A stretch of 64,000 bases of DNA from Novymonas esmeraldas (Eukaryota; Euglenozoa; Kinetoplastea; Trypanosomatida; Trypanosomatidae): NCBI GenBank assembly GCA_019188245.1, contig JAECZO010000025.1, positions 110,001-174,000 of the forward strand, in the 5' to 3' direction. Positions 12,401-20,500 of the stretch are shown in pieces. The notes beneath the pieces were generated by a model. That model ran no database searches. It was given only the letters and a program-made list of their open reading frames with translations, and was not told where the DNA came from. Numbering within the stretch: the stretch's first letter is position 1; each line of letters starts with the position of its first letter. A program made the position numbers and the translations under genes.

Positions 12401-12489
12401 GGTGGAGGCTTGGCCGCCCCTCCAACCGCCGGTCCCTTCACCGCCGGTGTCGCGGCCCTGTTGGCCGACTTGGCGGGTCCCGTCGACAT
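6418..12489 (-). CDS. giant protein with SMYG-rich N-terminus and four kinesin-motor-like pseudo-motor domains, 2023 aa
   Basis: The start chosen is the ATG at 12489 (MSTGPAKSANRAATP); the frame stays open five codons further but has only a TTG there. It ends with TAA at 6418. Residues 1-110 are Ala/Thr/Pro-rich, and about 120-290 are Gly/Met/Tyr/Ser-rich with repeated GSMYGG/MGSMGS. Four diverged domains follow at about 453-793, 860-1190, 1260-1595 and 1688-2023, joined by Ala/Thr linkers. Each has a VDEV-type strand (CDEAV in the fourth), a motif where kinesins carry the P-loop (GHNVALLVADD, GYNGAIITVDS, GVHNCSLVSAS, GFNAALLCCDA), an SPLFGP-like element, LFRYA-GG-like and PRxGSVxxF motifs, and an end motif like DPxxxxPxxYP. 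No GxxxxGK[ST], SSRSH or DLAGSE is present, so ATP hydrolysis is not expected. Kinesin ancestry is inferred from motif order. It is the closest relative in the window of the neighbouring 21522-16421 gene. Confidence 0.88.
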   Translation of the reverse strand: MSTGPAKSANRAATPAVKGPAVGGAAKPPPRAASNDAHVTTTPSSTARPTSGTAVTAATPSTQRTGVPPVRPAVNTSVATPSTVAGAKSTPGSVAGAPAAATNGPPAPHQQVGSHYGAGSMMGGFGAGMPNSTYGAGNAYGGGSMLGGFAPPGADGSMYGGQNPSMMYNSGYGPAMMGAMGGANGMGSMYGSGVGGGAGGGGMMGSMYGGMGSMGSMGSMGGMGGGYGMSGYGVNGFGGSLYGGSLLGSTGSLYGTGGSLYGSNDPKAVMSSMYGSRVGSMFGGFGSIYQVGGPHTDLGVVRKQSIPGFSYAFGSNLGTSAYNRSFNAASAESSTRGAGYRENSFRTSTSMQASEYPPSSAPGGAEAKSQSAERGTTGMDKDGKPVADTEKEKTKTAPAAVVETASRESTSKPTSIMKRQAPVTEAPKSPATLRQTRSGSGADTAAPTAALSTDYRIHNVVVLDVADGSRDAASAKKKGDACVVKGRSYAVDEVVESGPGSRQAIAEARHLKDLIEHMLAGHNVALLVADDGTATAASVAAVEATVTRLTEELKKPSRNGYVGLSMSMCSLPTSATVRDLLHGDEAAAAATPMKGGNSPLFGPTVMGLKSEPIEDGAAFTKHYAAALKRGSTESLMVCMLVVKQTRATAASDGKGEVFLSSLFIGISRAGPKGFHALVDKSPAAAHELFRYAVGGPTVAVHVVAVSQNATDGAVLEDAAKVGAVQNSAPRSGNVRRFVDFTEEQLKSMLKRRDASSGAERVELDNHVKRLSVVLHDAKQLLADPKSTVPHVYPTESERSTETTPAEPKSRAVAAEVSPSSTAAKQTTAASAATVAPPTAAAAAAAATASAADDKPRSTNVATLVVADAAEARAYSVAGTTVTAGGRPFAVDEVVVRDGAAAAAPIESAVTTSRVLAAFHKGYNGAIITVDSAAVAANGMESPSMSLVTTAVTGALALPGCKGVRVSIALVRESGVACDLTGTTAELKPIEVSSSPLFGPVVHNAALHRVRNTEELQRLVDGARTLVKPIWDAQSAVYVTVVHCCTDGDDVCVSSLLLSFASAAGTLYDQVLQQQAHLMQDLFRYAFGGAATTAVVVSLSKTDQVAGVVAALNTQHTAGAVRNRSPRQGSISNFIAYTKASLEKRRERLASLADDSAEKAPMLKLMAPMERMLADHEKVMEDPSTHFPRAYAADSSIRSASGKAANGEPPAAAKQGGDAQGEQPPAKATTTTATSTTTTTTATAATAAAPGAQSEDPSAAFTEPRVVVFLEREAGAGEKQLSLGSKDYTVDEMVRRTKTSSGTATGPSQTLSDVEALFAGVHNCSLVSASSVTRATSSEEPVWMYFQQCLNNALAGGKPGEEVRVDLTFTIVSADELVTDLLLDAAKAPARPLEIVSSPIYGPRVENASTAAAQSADELGRVMDKVHDRAVRHLAALRAGALMMVGTALLRRRTSEGDVLVASLLGTLTGPSAQAYKEAAEKAPVARRALLSSAFGGPSATVTLVNLGAEDETAQGMVATAIAISKKQRNLVSRSGSVQAFVKYTESTMKREQARAGTATGEARERHLQKVKRLQPVVEDHERLLRDFAAPIPAYPVTRGHSGSTPQAREDGGGAAAAAAGTPGTASARTPQTAAASAAAATPNRTPTAVAAGAAQTAGSPRPSQHVDARSATGTPANGVKKEPAAPNRIQGVVVLTAARETPSSASAAVPVTRTDETHVTALIAGAARVVECDEAVSRLDSSSPVRAEQVNAAAQQFVSGFNAALLCCDAAGSNAGPTACSKAVHHAIEAKPEASELYMSITVVRGEGEGEVRDMLAASGEAYAPMKVSNSPIFGPWVHQATMARLADVAQFDKAFSTAHAEATKEAAVCVVHLVLKTMEKKDVVVSSLLISLSARLDAYAGVVNVPPKTDRKLYQYAIQGSCFTVGLLGLTEKVKEAGLAEGLNVFAGLRAIENRPMRNGSVRRFLAYSVSAAADVKSRAERVTDARQKSVYEQRLASLEKMVADARGLIDAPEGQIPRTYV
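11640..12130 (-). repeat. Gly/Met/Tyr-rich (SMYG) coding repeat region
   Basis: Imperfect repeats encode SMYGG, GSMGSMG, SLYGG and similar units, including four back-to-back copies of a 9-base unit for MGS near 11830-11860. The region is in frame within the 2023-aa gene. The composition is aromatic and flexible, like phase-separating or prion-like segments. That comparison is inference. Confidence 0.75.
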
Positions 12490-12630
12490 GCCGGCGTACA
12501 ACAACTCTCACCGGAAGAGCAGTCCTCTCCTTGACAGACGGACTGACTGCCTGCCTGCCTGTGTGTCTGTGTGTGTGTGTCTGTGTGTGGAGCAGACGGC
12601 AGCGACGCACACGACAGTGTTGAAGTGATA

Positions 12631-12668
12631 CTGAAGGAGAGAGAGAGACAGACAGACAGAGAGGAAAC
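12631..12668 (-). promoter_or_regulatory. candidate spliced-leader acceptor for the 2023-aa gene
   Basis: On the minus strand a CTGTCTGTCTGTCTCTCTC-type pyrimidine tract runs into CCTTCAG, with the AG at 12632-12631, giving a leader of about 140 bases before the ATG at 12489. It is the cleanest tract-plus-AG near this start. Usage is predicted, not shown. Confidence 0.5.
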
Positions 12669-14308
12669 AGCGGAAGAAGGAAACAGAGCAATACGACAAC
12701 TAGAGGGGCGCAGAGGTGAATGAACTCGCAAAAAGGGGGGGAAGAGAGAGTCAGGAGAGAGAGAGAGAGCCACACCACACACGCGCCTGCACACACGAAG
12801 AGCAGTCTTCGAACTCTAGCGCACACACACACAAAGTGCAACAGCAGCAGCAGCAGCAGCCACACCGATGCACGACTGTACGTGTGTGTGTGTGTGTGTG
12901 TGTGTGTTGTGTTGTGATACTTGTGCCCTTTGGCCAACGATGGATGAGACGGGGAGCGTGAGCTGGCGGAGGGGAGGGGAAGAGGAGGAGAAGCAAGAGC
13001 TGAGCGGGACCAGAGAGGGAAGGGAAGGAGAGTGGCGAAGAATGAGGGGGGGGGTTGAGAGAAAGAGAGAGACGAGGTGGCAACACGCGTGCCGAGGACA
13101 GTACTCAGCTACCACTGCTGCGTGGCGGTGTGTATGTGTGTATGTGAGAGAGTGTGTGAGGATGGGCGTGCATGAGGATGAGGGAGAGGAGAGGAGATGG
13201 AGGAGGAGATGAATGTGTCGGTCAGGACGGGGGAGTGGCACCATCGTGGCACTCGCCCTTTCGCGTTGTAGCGGAGTGGGAGGATGTGGCCATTGTGGAC
13301 ACGCTGGCGACTGCAGGAGACCCACCACACGCACGCCTGCGCTCACCAACAGCGGGAAGAGAGAGAGAGACGCAGAGGAAGGGGAAGAGAGGCTGGGCCT
13401 TGCTCTCTCTCTTCTCGTGTGTGTGTGTGTATTTTTTTTTTTTTTGACTACCTTATGCGCAGGAGTGTGCCCCCGAAGAAGAAACTGAACTCGAGTCGCC
13501 ACGGTGTGAGTCTGAGGACGACGGGAGTAAGTGAGTGAGTGAGGGCAGGGAGGTGAAGGAGAGTTGGGCGGGGGGTATGAAGGGGATGCACGAGGATGAC
13601 GCCGACGCAGGCAAACAACAGCGAAAAAAAAAAAACGACCAACTGGAAAAACAGCGAGGCGGCACACCGGGTCGAGCGATGTGACAGAGGGATGACAGAC
13701 GCAGTGGCTCCGTGCAGAAATGGAGAAAAATGCAACGTGAACAAAACAAACAAACAAAAAAAAAACAGAACGGGAGAAGCACACCGGTGAACACACACAA
13801 ACACACACACTCACACACTCACACTCACGCTCAGACACAGAAATACACATACACATACACATACACACGCATCCAATGGGCGCGTAGGTGATAATCAAAG
13901 CAAGTAACTGACAAGCACTGATGCAGCGCAGTGCACCTCCGCAACAAGCAACGGTACCACACCAACCATAACGCAGACGAGAAAAAAAAAAAAGAAAACA
14001 CAGCACAGGTGTGGCGAGCGACGATGGAACACAGGGCAAGGAGCAAGAAAAGAGAGACAAGACAGGAAACGAAGAAGCACACGAGGGAACGGCAAAGCAG
14101 AACGGCAACCACATAACAAAAAAAAAAAAAAACAGAAAGTGAGGAAGAGGTAGGAACATCGCAGAGATACCAAAGTCGCAGACGGCGTTGATTCTTCTCT
14201 CTCTCCCTCCCTCCATCCCGCCTTGCCTCGCCACGAGCACACGGGTGCACTGTACATCCGACGCACGCGATGACGCGAGGACGATGAAGAGAGGGGGGGA
14301 GGGGTGAA

Positions 14309-14327
14309 GGGAGGGAGGGGGCGGGGG
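14309..14327 (+). other. G-quadruplex-type motif abutting a palindrome
   Basis: Four runs of three to five G (14309-14311, 14313-14315, 14317-14321, 14323-14327) are separated by single bases on the plus strand. This fits the usual G3+N1-7 pattern. The motif overlaps the first two bases of the 22-bp palindrome at 14326-14347. Confidence 0.6.
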
Positions 14328-14347
14328 AGCGTACTCGAGTACGCTCC
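14326..14347. repeat. perfect 22-bp palindrome
   Basis: Eleven bases (GGAGCGTACTC) are followed immediately by their exact reverse complement, with no loop and no mismatch. It stands out in otherwise repetitive purine-rich DNA. It could form a hairpin or cruciform or be a dimeric-protein binding site. No function is known to me. Confidence 0.9.
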
Positions 14348-16420
14348 AGGGCACGAGTGGGCCATCCCCGAGAAGATGCAAGAAGGTGGCGAGAGAGAGA
14401 GAGAGCGGGACTCAGGACACGAGGGAGAGAAGTGGAGAAACATGATGGCGGTGTTGAGCACATCGTACCAGCGTGCGATGCACGGGGTCGAGAGGAAAGA
14501 AGAGGAGAGAGGGGGAAGAGACACACGCAGCTGTGACTCAGAGCAAAAAGGCAGCCACGCAAACAACAACAAAAAAAAAAAAAAAAAGACAGCTGATGGC
14601 GAACGGAGGAACACATGTAACCATACAGACAAGAACACACAAACACACACACATATAGTCGTTGAGATGGCGGCAGAGACGCACGCACCGAAACGGGGGA
14701 AATAAAAAAAAAAAGAGACACACAACTCCAGTAGGCACTGTGGGAGGACGTAGAACGCAAGTCTATCCATCGCCACTGGTTCCTACCAACCGCTGCACGA
14801 AGCCAAAGTGATGGCCTCTTCATTCCTTTTTTTTTTTTCTTTTGCGTGCTGTCTCTGTGATTTCTGATACTCTCGTCTGCGCCTTTCAAGAGGTTTTCTG
14901 TTGTTGTTTGACGGGAAGTTGAGAACCAGCGAAGCGGAGACGTGAGGCACAGAAGGAGCAGAGAGCCCCCGCTGCAGGGAAGGGAGGGGGGAGGTGGCGA
15001 AGGAGTGAATGGACAGCAGCAAAACTGCATGGCCACACACACACACGCACACATGGTGTCGTGTGCAGTTGAGCGAATGCCCAGCAGGTGGAACGTCACT
15101 TGGGGAATGAAGAAGAAGAAAAGAAAAAAAAAAACAATGACAAAGGATGGCGAGGTGGAGGAACTTCACGAGGGGAGCAGCAGTGAGTGAACCTGAAAAC
15201 ACACACACACACACACACAGAGAGAGGGGAGGGTGGAAACAGGGTGGAACGGACCAAAAACACGGAAAGAAACGATCAAAAAAAAAAAAAGACCTTCAAT
15301 GATGCACATGAACACAGCGACAGAGGAGAAAAAAAAAAAAAATGGCGACGACGACGACGACGACGACGCACATGCGAAGAGAACAAAAGCAGACGATGAA
15401 AAATGCCAACACGCAGCAATACGTGAGCGACTCTGTACACGCTTCCAGACCTGACATACACACAGACACAGACACACACACACACACCTTGCACCTCACC
15501 CTCGCACAGACTTCACTGCTCCCACTCCCACTCCCACTCCCTCCCACCCTCCCGCACTTCTCTCACGACCCTCATCAGCGCCGGCCGTGAGACGTTCACC
15601 AACACAGATACAGGACACCACTCGGAGACATCCGTGAGCGCCTCCAAACAACACCACGAAAAAAAAAAAAAGGAACAAGTACATGGTGAGAAAGACGGAG
15701 AGAGAGTAGTAGTAGTAGTAGTAGTCACACAAGGTCGAGGCGAGCGGAGGTGACGCAGGTGAGGAAGGGAAGAGAAGGGGAGGTCCCCTGGCGCTGGTGC
15801 GCCGCGCAGGTGAATAACAACACGATGAGATGGGAAGAGAGAGAGAGACAAAGAAAGAGAGAAAAGGGGGAGAGAGGGGGGCGGCGGGGCAGTGATGGAA
15901 AGCCTCTCACATCTTCACAGAAGCTGGTCCAGAGCTTCGGTTCGCCTGTGAGAGGGGAAGGCAAGGCAGCAGCATCAGCAAAGACACACACACATACACA
16001 CGCTGGCACGCTCCCTTCCATCCCATCGACCTCTCCCACCTCCCGCAACCCGCACGCCACCGGTCTCCCACACACACTCTCTCCCTCTTTCTCTCTTACT
16101 CACACACATAGGGTGGATGTTCACCCTGGAGATGCGCATCCACCCCCCCCCCCACACACACACACACGCACACACACACACGCACACACTTACACGCACG
16201 CAGACACACAGACAGACAGACAGAGACAGGTGGAGAAAGGAGAGGAGGTGAAGGAGGAGAGGCTACTGCGCAAGAGAGAGACGCCAGAAGCACCAAAGAA
16301 GAAGAGAATGACCACGGCAGGAAGAGCGGGACAAAAACAAAAAAAAAGAAGAGAGAGAGACTGGACTCCACAAGCTACAGAGGTACCAGAGGAGGAAGGG
16401 AGGAGAGGGAGGGGGCCACA

Positions 16421-17533
16421 TCAGAGCTCACGCCGCTCACGGTTGTGGGGGAAGGTGGGCGGCATCTTGTCCACTGGGTCGGCCAGGTAGGCCTCCGACT
16501 TCTCCACCATGAGTGTCACGGTGTCGATGTAGCCCTGCATCTTGGCCTTGTCCTCGTCCGAGGTGGCGCGCTCGAGGTTCCGCTGCATCTGCGCCACGGC
16601 GCCACGAGTGTGCTCGATGAAGCGCTTCATGCTGCCATCCCGCGGCTTCAGGTTGCGCACGGACCCCTTGACGGCCTGCGCGACGCGCGAGAGCATCAAG
16701 CAGCCCTCGTCCACAGGCTGCTTCGTCAGGCCGGCGGCGAAGACGGTGTAGCAGGAGCCACCGAGGGCCAGCGAGAGCAGGCCACGCTCCTTGACCGGCT
16801 GGTCGAGAGCGTGGCGGTAGATGGAGATGTCGCCGGGGCACATGAGGGCGAGCAGCGAGGACACGTTCACGTCCTGCTCCGACTCCTTCACCTCCACCTG
16901 CACGAGCTGCAGCACAACACACGCGCGGCTCTCGCCGCACCGGCGCAGACCGGCGCCCATCAGCTTCGAAAACTGCTCCACCACCGTCACCTTGACGAAG
17001 TTGGCGCCAGCGACGGACGGGCCGAAGAGCGGCGATGTGTTCACCTCCACCGGCTTGAAGTCGTCCCCGTCGGTGAGGGTATCGAGCACCACATTCTCGC
17101 CCTCCTTGAGCGCGCACAGCGACATGAAGAGCGCGTTCGACGGCGGCATCTTGGCGAGCGCACGGCGCACCGTGCGGTCCACCATCTCAAGACTCGCCGC
17201 CGAGCCGCGCGTGTCGGCGGTGAGAAGGGCCACGTTGTGGCCCTGCGAGAAGCGGTGGCGCAGCTCCTCCAGCAAGGTGGAGTCGATGGGCGAGCCGCGG
17301 CTCTGGCGCTGCACCACCTCATCCACCGGGAAGCTCTGCGGTCCGTCGACGTCCGTCACGATGAGCTGATTGTCGCTCCCCACCACCGACCAGCCCTCCT
17401 TCACCTGCAGGCTGCTGCGAATGTCCTCGGTGATGACGGCGAGGAACTGCACGGCCTGCCCGCCCTCCGCCTCCGCCGCCTGCTTGGGGGACTTGACGTC
17501 CGTCTGCGCCGCCGGCTCACCCTCCGCCTTCAC
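16421..17533 (-). CDS. 3' part of the ~1700-aa pseudo-motor gene, third domain (frame-shifted from the 5' part)
   Basis: This frame codes for about 370 residues ending with TGA at 16421, and it has no upstream ATG, splice site or intergenic gap. The nominal start is a GTG, and the frame stays open back through the CGG-repeat that ends the preceding frame. It holds one complete pseudo-motor domain: AVQFLAVITED strand, FPVDEVV, GHNVALLTADTRG, TSPLFGPSVAGANF, VNVSSLLAL, LLSLALGGSCYTVFAAGLT, VRNLKPRDGSMKRFIEH and YLADPVDKMPPTFP. This is the expected last domain of the gene starting at 21522. I therefore read 21522-16421 as one gene interrupted by a single frame change, not as an independent gene. 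Confidence 0.8.
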   Translation of the reverse strand: MKAEGEPAAQTDVKSPKQAAEAEGGQAVQFLAVITEDIRSSLQVKEGWSVVGSDNQLIVTDVDGPQSFPVDEVVQRQSRGSPIDSTLLEELRHRFSQGHNVALLTADTRGSAASLEMVDRTVRRALAKMPPSNALFMSLCALKEGENVVLDTLTDGDDFKPVEVNTSPLFGPSVAGANFVKVTVVEQFSKLMGAGLRRCGESRACVVLQLVQVEVKESEQDVNVSSLLALMCPGDISIYRHALDQPVKERGLLSLALGGSCYTVFAAGLTKQPVDEGCLMLSRVAQAVKGSVRNLKPRDGSMKRFIEHTRGAVAQMQRNLERATSDEDKAKMQGYIDTVTLMVEKSEAYLADPVDKMPPTFPHNRERREL

Positions 17534-17562
17534 CTCCTGCGGGGTCGCCGTCTTCCCCTCGC

Positions 17563-20500
17563 TTACCGGCGGCGGCGGCGGTGCGGCGGCGGCGCGGCGG
17601 CGGCGGCGGCGTCCCCTGCCGGCTTGGGCTCCGCGGCTGGCGACGCCTCTGTCTTGGTCAGCGGCGACGCGGTGGCCGGCGTCTGGCGCGCCGCGCGAGG
17701 CTTCGGCTCCTCACGCGGTGCGGCCTCAGTCGCTGCCGCGCGCTCCTGTGCCGTCTGCGCCGCGGGCGGGCTCGCCTGCTTCTTCGCGGCGGGCGACGAC
17801 GCGGCGGCGGTCGAGGAGTCGGGTGGGTAGGCCTTCACCTCTGCGGTTTTGGGATTGGCAAGCAGCTCCTCGTGGTCGCGCAGGCTCTCGGTGAGGCGGC
17901 GCAGGCTGTTCGTCGCCGACTCCTGCTCCGCCGGCTCCGCCGCAGCGGCGACCTTCTTCTTCTGCCGCTCAAGCGACCCCGTCGCATACTTGACGAACTC
18001 CTTCACGCTGCCGCTCCGTGGCGCCGGCACCTTGATGTGCGACACGCTGCGCTGCGCGCTGAGCGCGTTCGCCAGCTCCGCCGCGTCCATGTCGCGCGAG
18101 GCGGCGATGAGGACGGCCGTGGAGGACGGCCCGCCGAGGGCGTAGGTGAAGAGAGTGCGGGAGTAGGCGGAGTTGTGGTCGAGGATGCCCTTGTAAGGGC
18201 GCATGTCGGCGGCCGAGACGGCGAAGACGGAGGCGACCATCACGTCGTCCTTGCGCACCTTGCGCAAGACGGTGGTCATGACGATCATGGCGCCATCCTT
18301 GAGGAACGGCTTGGCCTTCGCCAGGGCGCCGCTCATCACCTTCTCCACCTCCTCTGGCGTGGTGGCCTTGGCGCTCGCGCTGCCGTGCACGACGGGCCCG
18401 AAGAGCGGCGACGTGGCCACCACCAACCGGTGCGGCGCGGCGTCGCCGGAGATGAGGTCCGCCAGCACCTCGCGCTCGTGCACCACGGACATGTGCAGCG
18501 TTGCCTCCGCCGCCGACTCCGGGGTGGCGGTGCGCAGCACCGCGGAGAGCAGATGCTTCACGTACCGCCACGTCATCTGCGCCTCCGGCTGCGCCGGCGC
18601 CGCGAGCTCCGCACCGAGGAGGGCCACGTTGAAGCCGGCGCCCAGCACGGCGGTCATGCGGCTCAGCTCCTTCGACTCCTCGACGGAGTGCTCCTTCGCG
18701 CCGACAGGGCTGTCGATGCACTCGTCCACGTCGTACGCCTTCGTCTCACCGCCGACGACGACCTGCACGACCTTGTTGGACGACGGCGTCTTGATGTCTT
18801 GGAGGTAGGCAAGGCGGTGGATGGAGCTGAAGGGCTGCGGCGGTGCCGCCGCATCTGCGGCCGTCTCCCCAGCAGGAGCAGCCGCAGCAGTCGTCGTTGT
18901 CGCCGTCGCTGTCGCCACCGTGGCGGCGGCCTCGGTCGCCGGTGCCGGCGGCGCCTCCTTTGTCGGAGCCGGCGCCTTGGCGCTCGGCGATGGCGCCGGT
19001 GCGGTCGCAGCAGCAGTAGCGGTCACAGCTGTCGTAGCGGCCTTGCCGCCCACCGCGGTGTCCGCCGGCTTCGAGCCGGCCTTCGGGTCCACCGACGCCG
19101 CCGCCGCCGCCGTCGCGTCCTTCTTCTCCCCAGGCGCGGGGCTGCTCTTGCTGTGGATCGGGTACGCCCTCGGCTCGGCCTCCACGTTGGTGACCAACTC
19201 GCTGGCATCGTTCGCCATGGCGCGCATCTTCTCCACCATGTGCGCGCGGCGGTCCTTCTCGGTGCCGCTGAGGTTCGCCATGTCCTTCTCGATCTTGACG
19301 ACCTGCTCCGTCGTGTACTCGATGAAGCGCGGCACATTGCCGCTGCGGGGCGGTAGGTTCTCCTTGGCGCACAGGGAGCCGAGGATGCGCATCGCCTCCG
19401 CCTCCTCCGTGGCGGAGGCGGTGGCGCCGGACACGGCCGTGACGGCGGCGGTGCGCGTGGCGCCGCCGATGGCGGTGCGCAGCACCGCGACCGGGACGCG
19501 GCGGTCGTCGAGGATCGCCATGGCCTCGGCCGTCTCGCTGTCGCGGACCACGTAGGCGTTCATCGAGCACACGAAGAGGTCCTTCGCCTTGCGGATGCGC
19601 ACGATGGCCTGCAGGAACACGATCTCCTGTGGCTGCGTGGCCTTCGCCAGAACGCTCTTGACGTGCTTTGCGACGGCAGCACTGTCGCTCATGGTCGCGG
19701 TCTTGAGGTCCATGATGCACGAGCCGAAGATCGGGTTGGAACCGAAGGCGATGTCCTTCGGCGCTGCCGCCGCCGCAGCAGCAGCAGCACCAGCCGCGTC
19801 GTCCTGCAGGTCGCGGTACTTGTTCGTGCCAGAGAGGGCAGAGGCGGAGAAGGTCGCCTTCCACTCCTGGTCGGCCGCCAGCTTCCCGAGCGAGTCCGCG
19901 TAGAAGGCGACGATGGTCTGCTCCACCGCTGCCGACATCTTCGCCTTCTTGTCCACCGCGATGAGGGCCACGTTGTGGCCGCTGCGCAGGTGCGTCGTGA
20001 GGACGTGGAGCACCGCCGACTTGCTCATATCCGCATCAGCGCCGCGGACGACCTCGTCCACCTTGCACTCCGCCGGCTTGCCGGCGGCCGTCTTGAGGGA
20101 CACCTTCTGCCACGTCTCCACCGCCTCAACCGCGACCGCCGTGCTCTTGGGATCCTCGAGGATGATGATGCCGTGGATGCCGTTGCGGTCGGCCACGGCG
20201 CCCTTGTCCTTGTTCACCGTGGCGGTGGAGGCCTCGCGGGCAAGCACGGCACCGGCATCTGCGCCGGGGGCCGCGCGCGACTTGGTCTCGGTCTTCGCCT
20301 TCTCCTCCTTGGTCTTGGCGTCGCTGTCCGCCTTGGGCTTGCTCACCTCGGCGGTGTCCTTCGCCTTGTCCTCTTGGGCAGCCGCAGCGTCGGTGGCAGG
20401 GGCGGCTGCCGCACCGCTCCTCTTCGCCACGCTGTCCTTCTCTACCTGCTTCGCCGTCGCCGTGACGATGCGCCGCTTGCGTGTCTCGTCGTCGTCGTCC

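Larger units (their letters stand above)
12490..16420. other. 3.9-kb intergenic region, low-complexity, no gene seen
   Basis: Holds (GT)n at about 12881-12908, a T-run at 13432-13445, A-tracts (13624-13634, 13981-13992, 14118-14132, 14570-14587, 15279-15290, 15330-15343, 15659-15671), a C-run near 16143-16153 and many GA blocks. A perfect palindrome and a G-rich motif near 14.3 kb are listed separately. The 521- and 422-codon minus-strand frames in 12.8-15.1 kb are rich in Cys-Val, Phe and Ser runs from repeats, and I do not accept them as genes. Confidence 0.65.

Noticed and set aside
12816-15099. 521- and 422-codon minus-strand frames in the intergenic region
   Set aside because: Composition is Cys/Val/Phe/Ser/Leu runs generated by (CA)n, A-tracts and GA repeats. 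There are no conserved motifs.
16421-17533. Independent small gene with one pseudo-motor domain
   Set aside because: No ATG start, no intergenic DNA and no acceptor tract. It continues the preceding gene after a frame change in a CGG repeat.
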